From contig CAJTMR010000004.1 of assembly GCA_910577325.1 (NCBI GenBank), positions 113,134 through 177,133 of the forward strand: DNA of 64,000 nucleotides. The letters are read 5' to 3'. This stretch comes from an uncultured Parabacteroides sp. GTDB taxonomy: Bacteria > Bacteroidota > Bacteroidia > Bacteroidales > Tannerellaceae. Position numbers and translations under genes: made by a program. This document shows, piece after piece, positions 35,537 through 43,909 of this stretch (the first letter of the stretch is position 1; every line of letters starts with the position of its first letter). The notes under the pieces are model-generated. The model was not told where the DNA came from. It did not search any database and saw only the letters and a program-made list of their open reading frames with translations.

Positions 35537-36577
35537 TACTATAAATAAGACTGGATTGTCTTTGTCTGACCGATCGGGAAAAGAGTAGGCGAGTTCTTTG
35601 CCGCTTTTATGATAGCAGTAGGTGTTGCTTTGAAGATCTATGGATTGGAGTTCGGGAATCTTGCCTGTCTTGTAGAAATTGTCTTCCAGCCCTCCTTGCA
35701 CGTGATAGGCCTTTGTCTTTTGTTGGTCGTAACAAAATGTGTAGCTACGTTCCGGCAGTGTAGGATTGTAGTGGGTAGAGACCAGAAAACGTGTCCCGAT
35801 CTGCAGAGGTAGAATCTTTGCATAGTCCTCCGTGATGGCTAATTGGTTGCGACTGATAAGATAAAGCGTGTCGTTCAAGATATGGGCAGGTTGTAAGGAT
35901 GGAGCTTGTACATAGATATGGCCGTTGTTGACGGCTATTTCGAGGCCGGTCTTGTGATTGATGTCTATTCGTCCTAAGTCTGCTGTGGCCAGTTTACGTT
36001 TTCCGACTTCTTTGAAGTCGAGATCGAACTTATAGAGCCATTGTTCGACCGTCGGAGTTTCTTTGTTTTCAGCGTTGATCAAGTCGATCGCCGCCCATAG
36101 ATGGTTGTCGTGGTAAGCCATGTGCCCGAAAGTTTTCCATGAAGCATCTTTGGGAAGAATGCTTTGGTAAAGGAGTTGTCCGTCATAATCGTAATAATAG
36201 ACCTCGTGCCCGGTTCCGATAACGATTAGCCGGTCATGGACAGGGTCGACTGCATAATCGGCCAGTTCGACTGGTTGTCCTGCTCTTGGCCGGTGTGTTG
36301 TTATTTGTCCGAGAAATTTACCGGAACTGTTGAAATGGTAAAGTTGACGGTTGCAGACAAGGAAGATGTCTTCTCGGTCCCGCTTGATCATCTTAATATT
36401 TTTCAGTGAACAATATTCGTTCGTTTCCAAAGGAATGGCGATCACTTCTTCGGCGATATCGGATAGGCTTCCTTCCGAGTGACATTGAGGAAGGTCGGTA
36501 TGGTGGATTATTTGGTATCCGATCCGGCCGTATAAAACTATCAGGCATATCAATAAAAAATTAAAAGATTTTCTCAT
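35522..36577 (-). CDS. Six-bladed beta-propeller protein (BF3164-like)
   Basis: This 351-residue protein has an N-terminal signal anchor (FNFLLICLIVLYG). Repeated beta-blade motifs follow: IFLVCNRQLYHFNSSGKFLGQI, here LYHFNSSGKFLGQI, then DYAVDPVHDRLIVIGTG and VYYYDYDGQLLYQ. This matches the 6-bladed propeller proteins that are abundant in Bacteroidetes and mostly uncharacterised. It ends inside the terminator shared with the convergent frameshifted barrel gene. I can assign a fold but no function. Confidence 0.8.
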   Translation of the reverse strand: MRKSFNFLLICLIVLYGRIGYQIIHHTDLPQCHSEGSLSDIAEEVIAIPLETNEYCSLKNIKMIKRDREDIFLVCNRQLYHFNSSGKFLGQITTHRPRAGQPVELADYAVDPVHDRLIVIGTGHEVYYYDYDGQLLYQSILPKDASWKTFGHMAYHDNHLWAAIDLINAENKETPTVEQWLYKFDLDFKEVGKRKLATADLGRIDINHKTGLEIAVNNGHIYVQAPSLQPAHILNDTLYLISRNQLAITEDYAKILPLQIGTRFLVSTHYNPTLPERSYTFCYDQQKTKAYHVQGGLEDNFYKTGKIPELQSIDLQSNTYCYHKSGKELAYSFPDRSDKDNPVLFIVKMKA

Positions 36578-36710
36578 CTTAAGTTTATCATTAAAAAAGT
36601 ATCCAACCGTTTTTTTATGAACGGACGATGCCGTCAGTTTATTGCAAGCATGTTTTGGAATATGTTTTAATTTTTTCGTTCATGGTTTGAGATGTTAATA
36701 AAACAGGTTC

Positions 36711-37475
36711 TCAATCTTGCAAGAAAACCCAGTTGTTTTCGGAGGAGATATCTTCCTTATACCGGAATCCTTCCCAGATAAAACCTTTTAATGCTTCCGG
36801 ATCGGTAATCCGGTTTTTAATGATGTAACGGGTCATTTGCCCGCGTGCCATCTTGGCATAGATCACGATTGTTTCGGCTTTGCCGTTTTTCCAGACTTTA
36901 AAGTCCGGTGTTATTACACGGACGCATTGTTCCACCTTTTTCCAGTCGAATGATGGTTGTAGGTCCATACTGCCCAAGTTGAGCAGCAGGTTGCCGTCGG
37001 CCTTTATTTCTTCAATAAACGGTTCTGTTTGACGGGTACGCCAGTAAGCATACATATTCCCTTCTCCTAATTCAGGCAGTTTCACATCATATTCCATCCG
37101 GTAAGGCTTGATCAGGTCTAACGGACGAAGAAGGCCATAACAAATGGAAACGAACCGCAAGTGATCCTGGGCAAAGCGGAAGTCTGCCTCTGTAAAATCT
37201 TTGGGATTGATGTTTTTGAATACGATACCCGTATAAGCCAACAAGGCCTGTAGCGGTTCTTCTTCCGTAGAATGGAAATTCTGGAAACGGTTGTAACTTT
37301 CCAGCATCAGTTTAGGACTGAGCTTTAGTATCCTGCCTAATTCTTCGGCGGGATATTGGGCCATGTGCAATGCGATCTCGATCGCTTCCTGGTTGAACCG
37401 AGGTGTCGTGCCGGCAGGAGCTTTTATTTTGGATGTCCCGGTCATCGTCTTGGCCGGAGATAAGATGATATGCAT
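36711..37475 (-). CDS. yaaA: YaaA family peroxide stress protein
   Basis: This 254-residue cytosolic protein of the DUF328/YaaA family shows the N-terminal IILSPAKTM, then YTGIVFKNI, ICYGLLRPLDLIKPYRMEY, WRTRQTEPFI, LLNLGSMDLQPSF and MARGQMTRYIIKNRI. In Escherichia coli, YaaA limits free iron and DNA damage during peroxide stress. Length and motif order are normal. It is a single gene with a long leader, and the large gene-free gap with repeat copy B lies upstream. Confidence 0.93.
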   Translation of the reverse strand: MHIILSPAKTMTGTSKIKAPAGTTPRFNQEAIEIALHMAQYPAEELGRILKLSPKLMLESYNRFQNFHSTEEEPLQALLAYTGIVFKNINPKDFTEADFRFAQDHLRFVSICYGLLRPLDLIKPYRMEYDVKLPELGEGNMYAYWRTRQTEPFIEEIKADGNLLLNLGSMDLQPSFDWKKVEQCVRVITPDFKVWKNGKAETIVIYAKMARGQMTRYIIKNRITDPEALKGFIWEGFRYKEDISSENNWVFLQD

Positions 37476-37637
37476 ACTTGTATGATTATTGTTAACAGCA
37501 ACAAATCCGAACTTACGCCGTTTTCAGACGCCGGAATGGGAATAAGAGGGATCAATCCGGGTGTGGCGGATGTGATAAGTCCGGTACAAAAATCCTTTAA
37601 CCTTCATGTAAATTCACTGTCTGTTGGAATGAGGGGA

Positions 37638-37645
37638 CAAAAGTA
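37638..37645 (-). promoter_or_regulatory. -7 element of yaaA
   Basis: Minus-strand TACTTTTG matches the Bacteroidetes -7 consensus. It would give a leader of about 155 bases. No -33 box is clear. Confidence 0.4.
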
Positions 37646-37754
37646 GCAAATTTTTCTGAACCTTTTCGGTATCTTGTTTAACCGGAGCAGGGCAATCGCA
37701 CCAAAAATTGTTATCCGGAACCACTTCTCTTCTTCCGTGAAAATTTCTCAAACC

Positions 37755-38194
37755 AACCATCATACTATCATATTCGGTTATTAACTGTTGTTTAACAATG
37801 TGTTAAAGCATGACAGATGCAAAAACAGGGCATAAAAGTACCTCCAACACGGCGGATAAACATCCCCGCATCCCCGTCAGGGCTTCGCGCAGACCCGGGT
37901 CTGCACCTCTCCCGTGCCCGGGTCTACATGGTGGGTACACCCGGGTCTCAAGCGGCTTTAAAAGCTGTTTTTGACAAAAGAAAAGCCTGTCTTGATGAAA
38001 AAAGAAGCTGTTTTAACATGTTTTGCACCTGTTCCCGGACGGTCTCTGTTTTTATCGTACAATTGATTCACAGGATGTTATCGTTTTACACCATGATAGT
38101 TATGATAGATGAATGATAGGTCAAAACGGCAACTATCATGCCATAATATATTGGTTTAAAACAATATATAGGCGGATATGATAGTATGATAGTT
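37755..38194. repeat. Inverted repeat pair bracketing most of repeat copy B
   Basis: Positions 37755-37777 (core CATACTATCATATTCGG) and 38172-38194 (core ATATGATAGTATGAT) are inverted copies with about 20 of 23 matches. The right one lies inside repeat copy B. The left one is 38 bases outside it and has no counterpart beside copy A, so these are not clean element ends. Confidence 0.6.
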
Positions 38195-38278
38195 GTTTTT
38201 GCGAAAACATGTATGTATTCAGCCCGTATCGGTGGCGAAACAGATGGGCACTTTATGATTTTGGTGCGGTTGCCTTGG
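37815..38278. repeat. 464-base dispersed repeat, copy B
   Basis: This is the partner of 6762-7225 in the same orientation. Three exact CCCGGGTCT blocks start at 37894, 37917 and 37940, a strict 23-base period, and the first lies in the perfect palindrome AGACCCGGGTCT. The right part has ATGATAGT units and the inverted pair CAACTATCAT / ATGATAGTTG. The right end reads, on the minus strand, KATAPKS and stop, matching the last codons of the hydrolase at copy A, although no gene reads into it here. Confidence 0.9.
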
Positions 38279-38577
38279 TTTAACCGGGGGAAATAGATTC
38301 ATGTACATTCGCTCTTCGTGTTAGTTATTACTTCGGTGTAAAGTGTGTGTATATTTTGGATTAAGAAGGATGGAAAGATATAAACTTTTTTTCTGTAGCC
38401 TTGTTCTTTTCCTGAAAACATGTAATGGACGGTGTGAAACAAGACTATTCGACGCATTGTTTAATTGTGGAATTTTAAAATATGCGACAAAATGACATGT
38501 TTTGTTTTTGGTACTTGTTTTGTAAGAATGTATGTGTGAGTTAGAAATGAAAATAGAATAAGAAGGAATATAACAAT

Positions 38578-41166
38578 ATGAATTTAAGTAATTTTACAAT
38601 CAAATCGCAAGAGGCTATTCAGCAGGCCGTGCAGCTCGCTACTCAGAATGGGCAGCAAGCGATAGAAGCTGTGCATTTGCTGAAAAGTGTCATTATGACG
38701 GGCGAAAGTGTGGCCAATTTCATTTTTCAGAAACTGGGTGTCAATGTCCAGAACCTGAACCGTGTGTTGGATGCACAGGTAGGTTCGCTGCCTAAAGTAT
38801 CGGGGGGAGAACCTTACCTGTCAAGTGAAACAAATGCTGTTTTACAGAAAGCAATCGGTTATTCATCCAAAATGGGAGACCAGTATGTTTCTCTGGAGCC
38901 GATCATTTTGGCCTTGTTTACGGAAAAGAGCATAGCTTCCCGGATTCTGAAAGATGCCGGTGTGACGGAAAACGAATTACGCCGGGTTATCGAAGAACTG
39001 CGGAAAGGAAATAAAGTGACCAGCCAGTCTGCCGAAGATACGTATGATGCACTGGGCAAATATGCAATCAATCTGAACGAACGTGCCCGTAGCGGCAAAT
39101 TGGATCCGGTGATCGGTCGTGATGACGAAATCCGCCGTGTACTTCAGATCTTGAGCCGCCGTACGAAAAACAACCCGATCCTGATTGGCGAGCCGGGTGT
39201 CGGCAAAACGGCGATTGCCGAAGGCCTTGCCCATCGTATCGTGCGGGGCGACGTGCCGGAGAATTTGAAATCGAAACAGATTTTCTCTTTGGATATGGGG
39301 GCTTTGGTCGCCGGAGCCAAATATAAAGGTGAGTTTGAAGAACGTCTGAAAGCCGTAGTCAATGAAGTCACCAAATCGGACGGGGAAATCATTCTTTTTA
39401 TCGATGAGATCCATACATTGGTCGGAGCCGGCAAGGGCGAAGGCGCGATGGATGCCGCCAATATCCTGAAACCGGCTTTGGCTCGTGGCGAACTGCGTTC
39501 GATCGGCGCGACGACATTGGATGAATATCAGAAGTATTTTGAGAAGGACAAGGCGCTTGAACGTCGTTTTCAGATTGTCATGGTAGACGAACCGAACGAA
39601 TTGGATGCCATTTCTATCCTGCGTGGTTTGAAGGAAAAATATGAAAACCACCATAAGGTCCGTATCAAAGATGATGCAATCATCACGGCCGTCCAGTTGT
39701 CCACGCGATACATCACCGACCGGTTCTTGCCCGATAAGGCGATCGACCTGATGGATGAGGCCGCAGCCCGTTTGCGTTTGCAGATCGACTCAGTGCCGGA
39801 ATCCCTTGATGAGGTATCCCGCCGTATCAAACAGTTGGAAATCGAACGTGAAGCGATCAAGCGTGAAAACGATAAAGGGAAACTGGAGCAACTCAATAAA
39901 GAAATAGCTGACCTGAAGGACGAAGAAACAAAGCAGAAGGCACAGTGGCAAAGCGAAAAAGAACAGATCAACAAGATCCAGCAGAACAAGATCGATATCG
40001 AACACCTGAAATTTGAAGCTGATAAGGCGGAGCGTGAAGGCGACTACGGACGAGTAGCCGAAATCCGTTACGGAAAGATCAAGCAGAAGGAGGAGGAGAT
40101 CGGGGAAGTTCAGGAGAAACTGAAGACGATGCAAGGTGTTGCCGCTATGATCAAGGAAGAGGTGGACGGTGAGGATATTGCCGACGTTGTATCTCGCTGG
40201 ACAGGAATTCCAGTCAGTAAAATGATGCAGAGCGAAAAGGAAAAATTGCTCCATCTGGAATCCGAATTGCATACGCGTGTAGTCGGGCAGGAGGAAGCGA
40301 TCGGTGCGATTGCCGATGCCGTACGTCGTAGCCGTGCCGGATTACAGGACCCGAAGCGGCCGATCGGTTCGTTTATTTTCCTCGGAACGACAGGTGTCGG
40401 TAAGACGGAGTTGGCCAAGGCGTTGGCAGAATATCTGTTTGACGACGAGAACATGATGACCCGTATCGATATGAGCGAATATCAGGAGAAGTTTAGCGCA
40501 ACCCGTCTGATCGGTGCGCCTCCGGGATATGTAGGATATGATGAAGGTGGCCAGTTGACGGAGGCGATCCGTCGTAAACCCTATTCGGTCGTCTTGTTTG
40601 ATGAAATCGAGAAGGCTCATCCGGATGTGTTCAATATTCTTTTGCAAGTGTTGGATGACGGGCGTCTGACCGACAACAAGGGGCGTGTCGTCAACTTCAA
40701 GAACACGATCATCGTTATGACCAGTAACATGGGCTCATCCTTGATTCGTGAGAATTTTGAGAAGATGACCCCCGAGACACACGACCGGGTAGTGGATGAA
40801 ACGAAGAACCAGGTGTTGGAGTTGTTAAAGAAGACGATCCGTCCGGAGTTCCTGAACCGTATCGACGACATCATCATGTTTACACCGCTTAATGAAGAGG
40901 AGATCCGCCAGATCGTTACCCTTCAGTTGAACAGCGTGAAGAAGATGCTGGCTCAGAATGGCATTGCCTTGAAATTCACAGATGCAGCCTTGGCGTTTAT
41001 CTCGGACAAGGGATTCGATCCTCAGTTTGGTGCACGTCCTGTAAAACGTGTCATCCAGAAATACGTGCTGAATGAACTGTCCAAAGAGTTGCTCGGTGGC
41101 AAGATCGACAAAGACCATCCGATCACGATTGACAGTGACGGTGCTGACCTGGTCTTTAAGAACTGA
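38578..41166 (+). CDS. clpB: ATP-dependent chaperone ClpB
   Basis: This 862-residue, full-length AAA+ disaggregase has an N-terminal Clp domain (about 1-150). NBD1 follows with Walker A GEPGVGKTAIAEG and Walker B IILFIDEIHTLVG, then the middle coiled coil (about 405-530, rich in Lys/Glu heptads). NBD2 carries Walker A GTTGVGKTELAKAL and VVLFDEIEKAHPDVFN. ClpB hexamers pull proteins out of aggregates together with DnaK. The pore motif KYKGEFEER is present. It is a single gene after a long upstream region, and a terminator hairpin follows at 41199. Confidence 0.97.
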   Translation: MNLSNFTIKSQEAIQQAVQLATQNGQQAIEAVHLLKSVIMTGESVANFIFQKLGVNVQNLNRVLDAQVGSLPKVSGGEPYLSSETNAVLQKAIGYSSKMGDQYVSLEPIILALFTEKSIASRILKDAGVTENELRRVIEELRKGNKVTSQSAEDTYDALGKYAINLNERARSGKLDPVIGRDDEIRRVLQILSRRTKNNPILIGEPGVGKTAIAEGLAHRIVRGDVPENLKSKQIFSLDMGALVAGAKYKGEFEERLKAVVNEVTKSDGEIILFIDEIHTLVGAGKGEGAMDAANILKPALARGELRSIGATTLDEYQKYFEKDKALERRFQIVMVDEPNELDAISILRGLKEKYENHHKVRIKDDAIITAVQLSTRYITDRFLPDKAIDLMDEAAARLRLQIDSVPESLDEVSRRIKQLEIEREAIKRENDKGKLEQLNKEIADLKDEETKQKAQWQSEKEQINKIQQNKIDIEHLKFEADKAEREGDYGRVAEIRYGKIKQKEEEIGEVQEKLKTMQGVAAMIKEEVDGEDIADVVSRWTGIPVSKMMQSEKEKLLHLESELHTRVVGQEEAIGAIADAVRRSRAGLQDPKRPIGSFIFLGTTGVGKTELAKALAEYLFDDENMMTRIDMSEYQEKFSATRLIGAPPGYVGYDEGGQLTEAIRRKPYSVVLFDEIEKAHPDVFNILLQVLDDGRLTDNKGRVVNFKNTIIVMTSNMGSSLIRENFEKMTPETHDRVVDETKNQVLELLKKTIRPEFLNRIDDIIMFTPLNEEEIRQIVTLQLNSVKKMLAQNGIALKFTDAALAFISDKGFDPQFGARPVKRVIQKYVLNELSKELLGGKIDKDHPITIDSDGADLVFKN

Positions 41167-41198
41167 CCGAAGATGGTTTGATTCATATATATTATGTG

Positions 41199-41234
41199 AA
41201 AGGTTCTGCTCCTGAAAGGGGCAGGCCTTTTTTT
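41199..41234 (+). terminator. Terminator after clpB
   Basis: AAAGGTTCTGCTCC (41199-41212) pairs with GGGGCAGGCCTTT (41218-41230), with one bulge and a short GAAA-type loop. TTTTTG follows. Confidence 0.8.
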
Positions 41235-41360
41235 GTAGTGCTGATTTATCGGTGTATAATATCGATGGCGTGCCGCATGCTCTTTTGGGCCGTCTGCATC
41301 AGCATCCGGATAGATGATTGTTCCGAATATTCCGTATATTTGTCCGATTAATAGATTGGC

Positions 41361-42244
41361 ATGAATTACAAATCCCATATAGAGACCGTATTGCATTATA
41401 TAAATATGCAAATACGGCATGATTGGTCTTTGGAGCCTGACGAAGCGTTTAATGAATCGATCAGCATTGATATGCTTTCCCGGGTGGCTTGCCTGTCAAG
41501 ACGTAATTTTCAACTTGTTTTTAAATCCGTGACGAAGGAGACACCGAGGCAATATATCAATCGTGTCCGGCTTGAATATGGATTGCAGTTGCTGAAAGAA
41601 AAGCGTTATTCCCAAAAGGAGATAGCCGAGCGTACCGGTTGGACGAACGATACCGCTTTCTATAATGCTTTTAGGAAAAAGTACTTGCAGTCCCCAGCAA
41701 AATATGGGTTAGGAAAATTCAATTCCTCTATTGTTTCGGGTCCGGTAGGGTGTTCTCTTCTTGAATTTGCGGAAAGACCTATTGTCTTCCTCATTTATCA
41801 AGGTTGTTATGCGGATTATGCTTCCGGATGTTTTGAGGAAAAAGTTGGGAAAGGCTTTATGATTATGCTCAATCAAATGGCTTGCTTCCTGAAAAAGAAG
41901 AGTATTGGGGCATATGTTATGATGACCGGGATATTACGGCTGATGAAAAATGTTGTTTTTATGCCGGGCTGACTGTTCGTCATTTGCCGAAACTTAAAGT
42001 GACAGATGAAATAAAAACGATGCTTTTGCCCAAGACCCGATATGCCGTATATGTGCATAAAGGCTCCTATGATGAACTTGATTCTTTTTATAATGCTATT
42101 TTGCAACAAATTCCCGAAGGATATCAATTGGGCGAAGATTTGATTTTAGAACGTTATTTGAATAGTGTAGCAGATACTTCGGAAGGGGATTTATTGACCG
42201 AAGTTCTGCTACCTGTTGTTAAAGTCAGTTCCAATCTATTGTAG
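41361..42244 (+). pseudogene. AraC-type regulator with GyrI-like domain, frameshifted
   Basis: The first part (41361-41972) has an AraC helix-turn-helix (about 20-110, LSRRNFQLVFKSVTKETPRQ and KEIAERTGWTNDTAFYNAFR) and begins a GyrI-like effector-binding domain (FAERPIVFLIYQG). After about 41850 the original frame gives a run without family features. The frame one base away reads RLYDYAQSNGLLPEKEEYWG and continues to 42244 with GICYDDRDIT and YAVYVHKGSYDELDSFY, which is the expected GyrI-like half. One extra A at AAA 41850-41852 would restore a protein of about 294 residues. It could be a true pseudogene or a sequence error. The region is AT-rich compared with its flanks. Confidence 0.85.
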
Positions 42245-42248
42245 ATAG

Positions 42249-42806
42249 TTACTTTTTCCAATAAAATAGATATTCGGCATCAATAAAGTGAACAAAATTT
42301 AGATAGTCTTCTTTGTATTTGTTTTTGGCTTTTGCTTGGTTTGTTTCGTCATCTTTGTTGAAGTCTATTTTTCTCTTTTTGCTAAAGATCTCTTTCTCTG
42401 TTTTTTCATTATGGACGATTAATGGATATTCATTCTGCTTCATGTCGAAAGCGTCCAAAACATCAAATAGTATCCAAGTGCATTTTAAAGGACCGGAAAT
42501 GATTTCATCGCCATGTTTGAGGCTTTTGATTAAAATCCCGCCGTAGTTTTCAGAATCACTTTTGAATGTCAGGTCTACACCGCTTTGGTGGAAAAACCAC
42601 TTTCCGGCTTCTGTGATTCGTGGATAGGTTATGGCATCTCTATGTCCGTTTGTATAGTAATAGAATTCTATTTCATGAAAATCATATATCTCATTTCCTT
42701 TTTGGATATGATATTCTTGAAACAATAATTGGGCAAGATCTTTGAATCTGTTTTCGAGTTCTTCAACATTGACATCTCTTAAATTCAATAAGCTTTGTAA
42801 TTCCAT
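42249..42806 (-). CDS. Hypothetical protein, 185 residues
   Basis: I do not recognise this protein. It starts MELQSLLNLRDVNVEELENR and has no signal peptide or membrane segment, so it is likely cytosolic. A conserved-looking centre reads EIYDFHEIEFYYYTNGHRD, then GVDLTFKSDSENYGGILIKS and GPLKCTWILFD, followed by a Lys-rich stretch (KKRKIDFNKDD). It lies 75 bases downstream of the deiminase gene on the same strand and may form an operon with it. The sequence is AT-rich with codon use unlike the housekeeping neighbours. The centre has a faint look of a small enzyme fold, but I cannot name it. Confidence 0.72.
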   Translation of the reverse strand: MELQSLLNLRDVNVEELENRFKDLAQLLFQEYHIQKGNEIYDFHEIEFYYYTNGHRDAITYPRITEAGKWFFHQSGVDLTFKSDSENYGGILIKSLKHGDEIISGPLKCTWILFDVLDAFDMKQNEYPLIVHNEKTEKEIFSKKRKIDFNKDDETNQAKAKNKYKEDYLNFVHFIDAEYLFYWKK

Positions 42807-42881
42807 TTTGTATTCTTGATTTTAATGTTTGTATTCTTTCTTTTTCAATTCGTCCAATAACTTTTTTGGTTCTTGGCGATT

Positions 42882-43769
42882 TTATTGGTGTCGTTTATCC
42901 AGCATTGTCTTTGCCCTACATACATTTATGTTCCATGCAATACAATTGAGGACACCTCCGTCAATGGCGATTTCGTTGGATTTTATAGGAATGACTCTGC
43001 AATGTGGGAATAGCTTTCTTGTTTGTGTCAGAGCATAATCGTCTGTTTCCAAACCGAATAGAGGAAATAATATACAATTCTCGAGTTGTAAAAAATTGAT
43101 ATATGTTCCTTTGGCGGTATAATCTCCATCTTTATTTTTTTCATTTATGGTTTGGGACGGATATGGAATGATGTTTAATCCTGTTTTTTCTAATGCTTTG
43201 TCCATTTTTACGCGCCAGCTTTTGCTTTCGTTGGAATAATCGGCAACGAGCAAGTCGGTATCATTAATGAACCTAACCATTCCATCGGCGTGTCCGGTTA
43301 TGTCATAGGGTAGTTGGGGAATCAGGAAAACATTGTTGATGTCGATTTCTTTTTTCAGTGTGCAGGTAATAGATTCTTTGCTGAGTTTTGGATTTTCTTT
43401 AAGGACTTTTTCTGTCAGTATGACATTGGATGCGGACTTGACAAAATTGCCTCCGTCAATGACCAAATTGATATGTTTGGGAGTTATTTTATCGTGAATC
43501 CTGATTTCGTCTTGTATCGTCAGTTTGGAAATATACTGTGGCATGAGATAATAGTCCGGAAAAAATTTAAATTGCACGAATTTGTTCGTATCAATTTGAA
43601 TAGGCATATAATCTCTGCACCAAATATCACGTGTGTTTTGGATAAAGCCATAACCGGTTTTTGTTTTGACCAGAACTCTTTTCATCTCTTGCCAAAATGG
43701 GGCATATTGTTCGTGTTCTTTTATCAGGGAACTGAAATAAACGAAATTTGTTTCTTTATCTGTAATCAT
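42882..43769 (-). CDS. Agmatine deiminase / peptidyl-arginine deiminase family protein, atypical
   Basis: This 295-residue protein is shorter than the usual 340-370. Family landmarks in order are TRDIWCRDYMPIQ, LVIDGGNFV, YDITGHADGMVRFIN and the C-terminal IDGGVLNCIAWNI with the likely nucleophile Cys276. Related enzymes hydrolyse the guanidine group of agmatine or arginine residues, releasing ammonia. In classical agmatine deiminases the cysteine follows a His (HC); here it follows Asn, so the substrate may differ. No polyamine genes such as an N-carbamoylputrescine amidase lie nearby. Its downstream neighbour is an unknown 185-residue protein. The AT-rich local composition suggests acquired DNA. 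Confidence 0.85.
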   Translation of the reverse strand: MITDKETNFVYFSSLIKEHEQYAPFWQEMKRVLVKTKTGYGFIQNTRDIWCRDYMPIQIDTNKFVQFKFFPDYYLMPQYISKLTIQDEIRIHDKITPKHINLVIDGGNFVKSASNVILTEKVLKENPKLSKESITCTLKKEIDINNVFLIPQLPYDITGHADGMVRFINDTDLLVADYSNESKSWRVKMDKALEKTGLNIIPYPSQTINEKNKDGDYTAKGTYINFLQLENCILFPLFGLETDDYALTQTRKLFPHCRVIPIKSNEIAIDGGVLNCIAWNINVCRAKTMLDKRHQ

Positions 43770-43884
43770 GTTCTTAAAGTTTTATATCGCAAAATTAGGC
43801 GGAAATGAAATAAGGGAGACTATTCAAAAATGCAAAAAGAATACGGGTTTTGCGACAAACCTTTCTTTCTTACTTCGGATATCC

Positions 43885-43892
43885 TATCTTTG
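43885..43892 (+). promoter_or_regulatory. -7 element of the RecQ-type helicase gene
   Basis: TATCTTTG matches TAnnTTTG exactly. Transcription would start near 43898, so the ATG at 43910 is preferred over the in-frame TTG at 43850. No clear -33 box was found. Confidence 0.5.
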
Positions 43893-43909
43893 CAGAAACG
43901 TTCGATAGT

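Larger units (their letters stand above)
37476..38577. other. Gene-free gap of 1102 bases between yaaA and clpB
   Basis: The first 280 bases hold the yaaA leader and promoter. The centre (37815-38278) is copy B of the 464-base repeat. The last 300 bases form the clpB upstream region, AT-rich, with TTTTGG and TATATTTTG stretches but no clear promoter. The open frame at 37817-38116 is a translation of the repeat and changes frame relative to copy A, so I do not call it a gene. Confidence 0.8.

Noticed and set aside
37755..38194. Insertion sequence
   Set aside because: No transposase gene or target-site duplication, and the inverted repeats do not coincide with the repeat boundaries.
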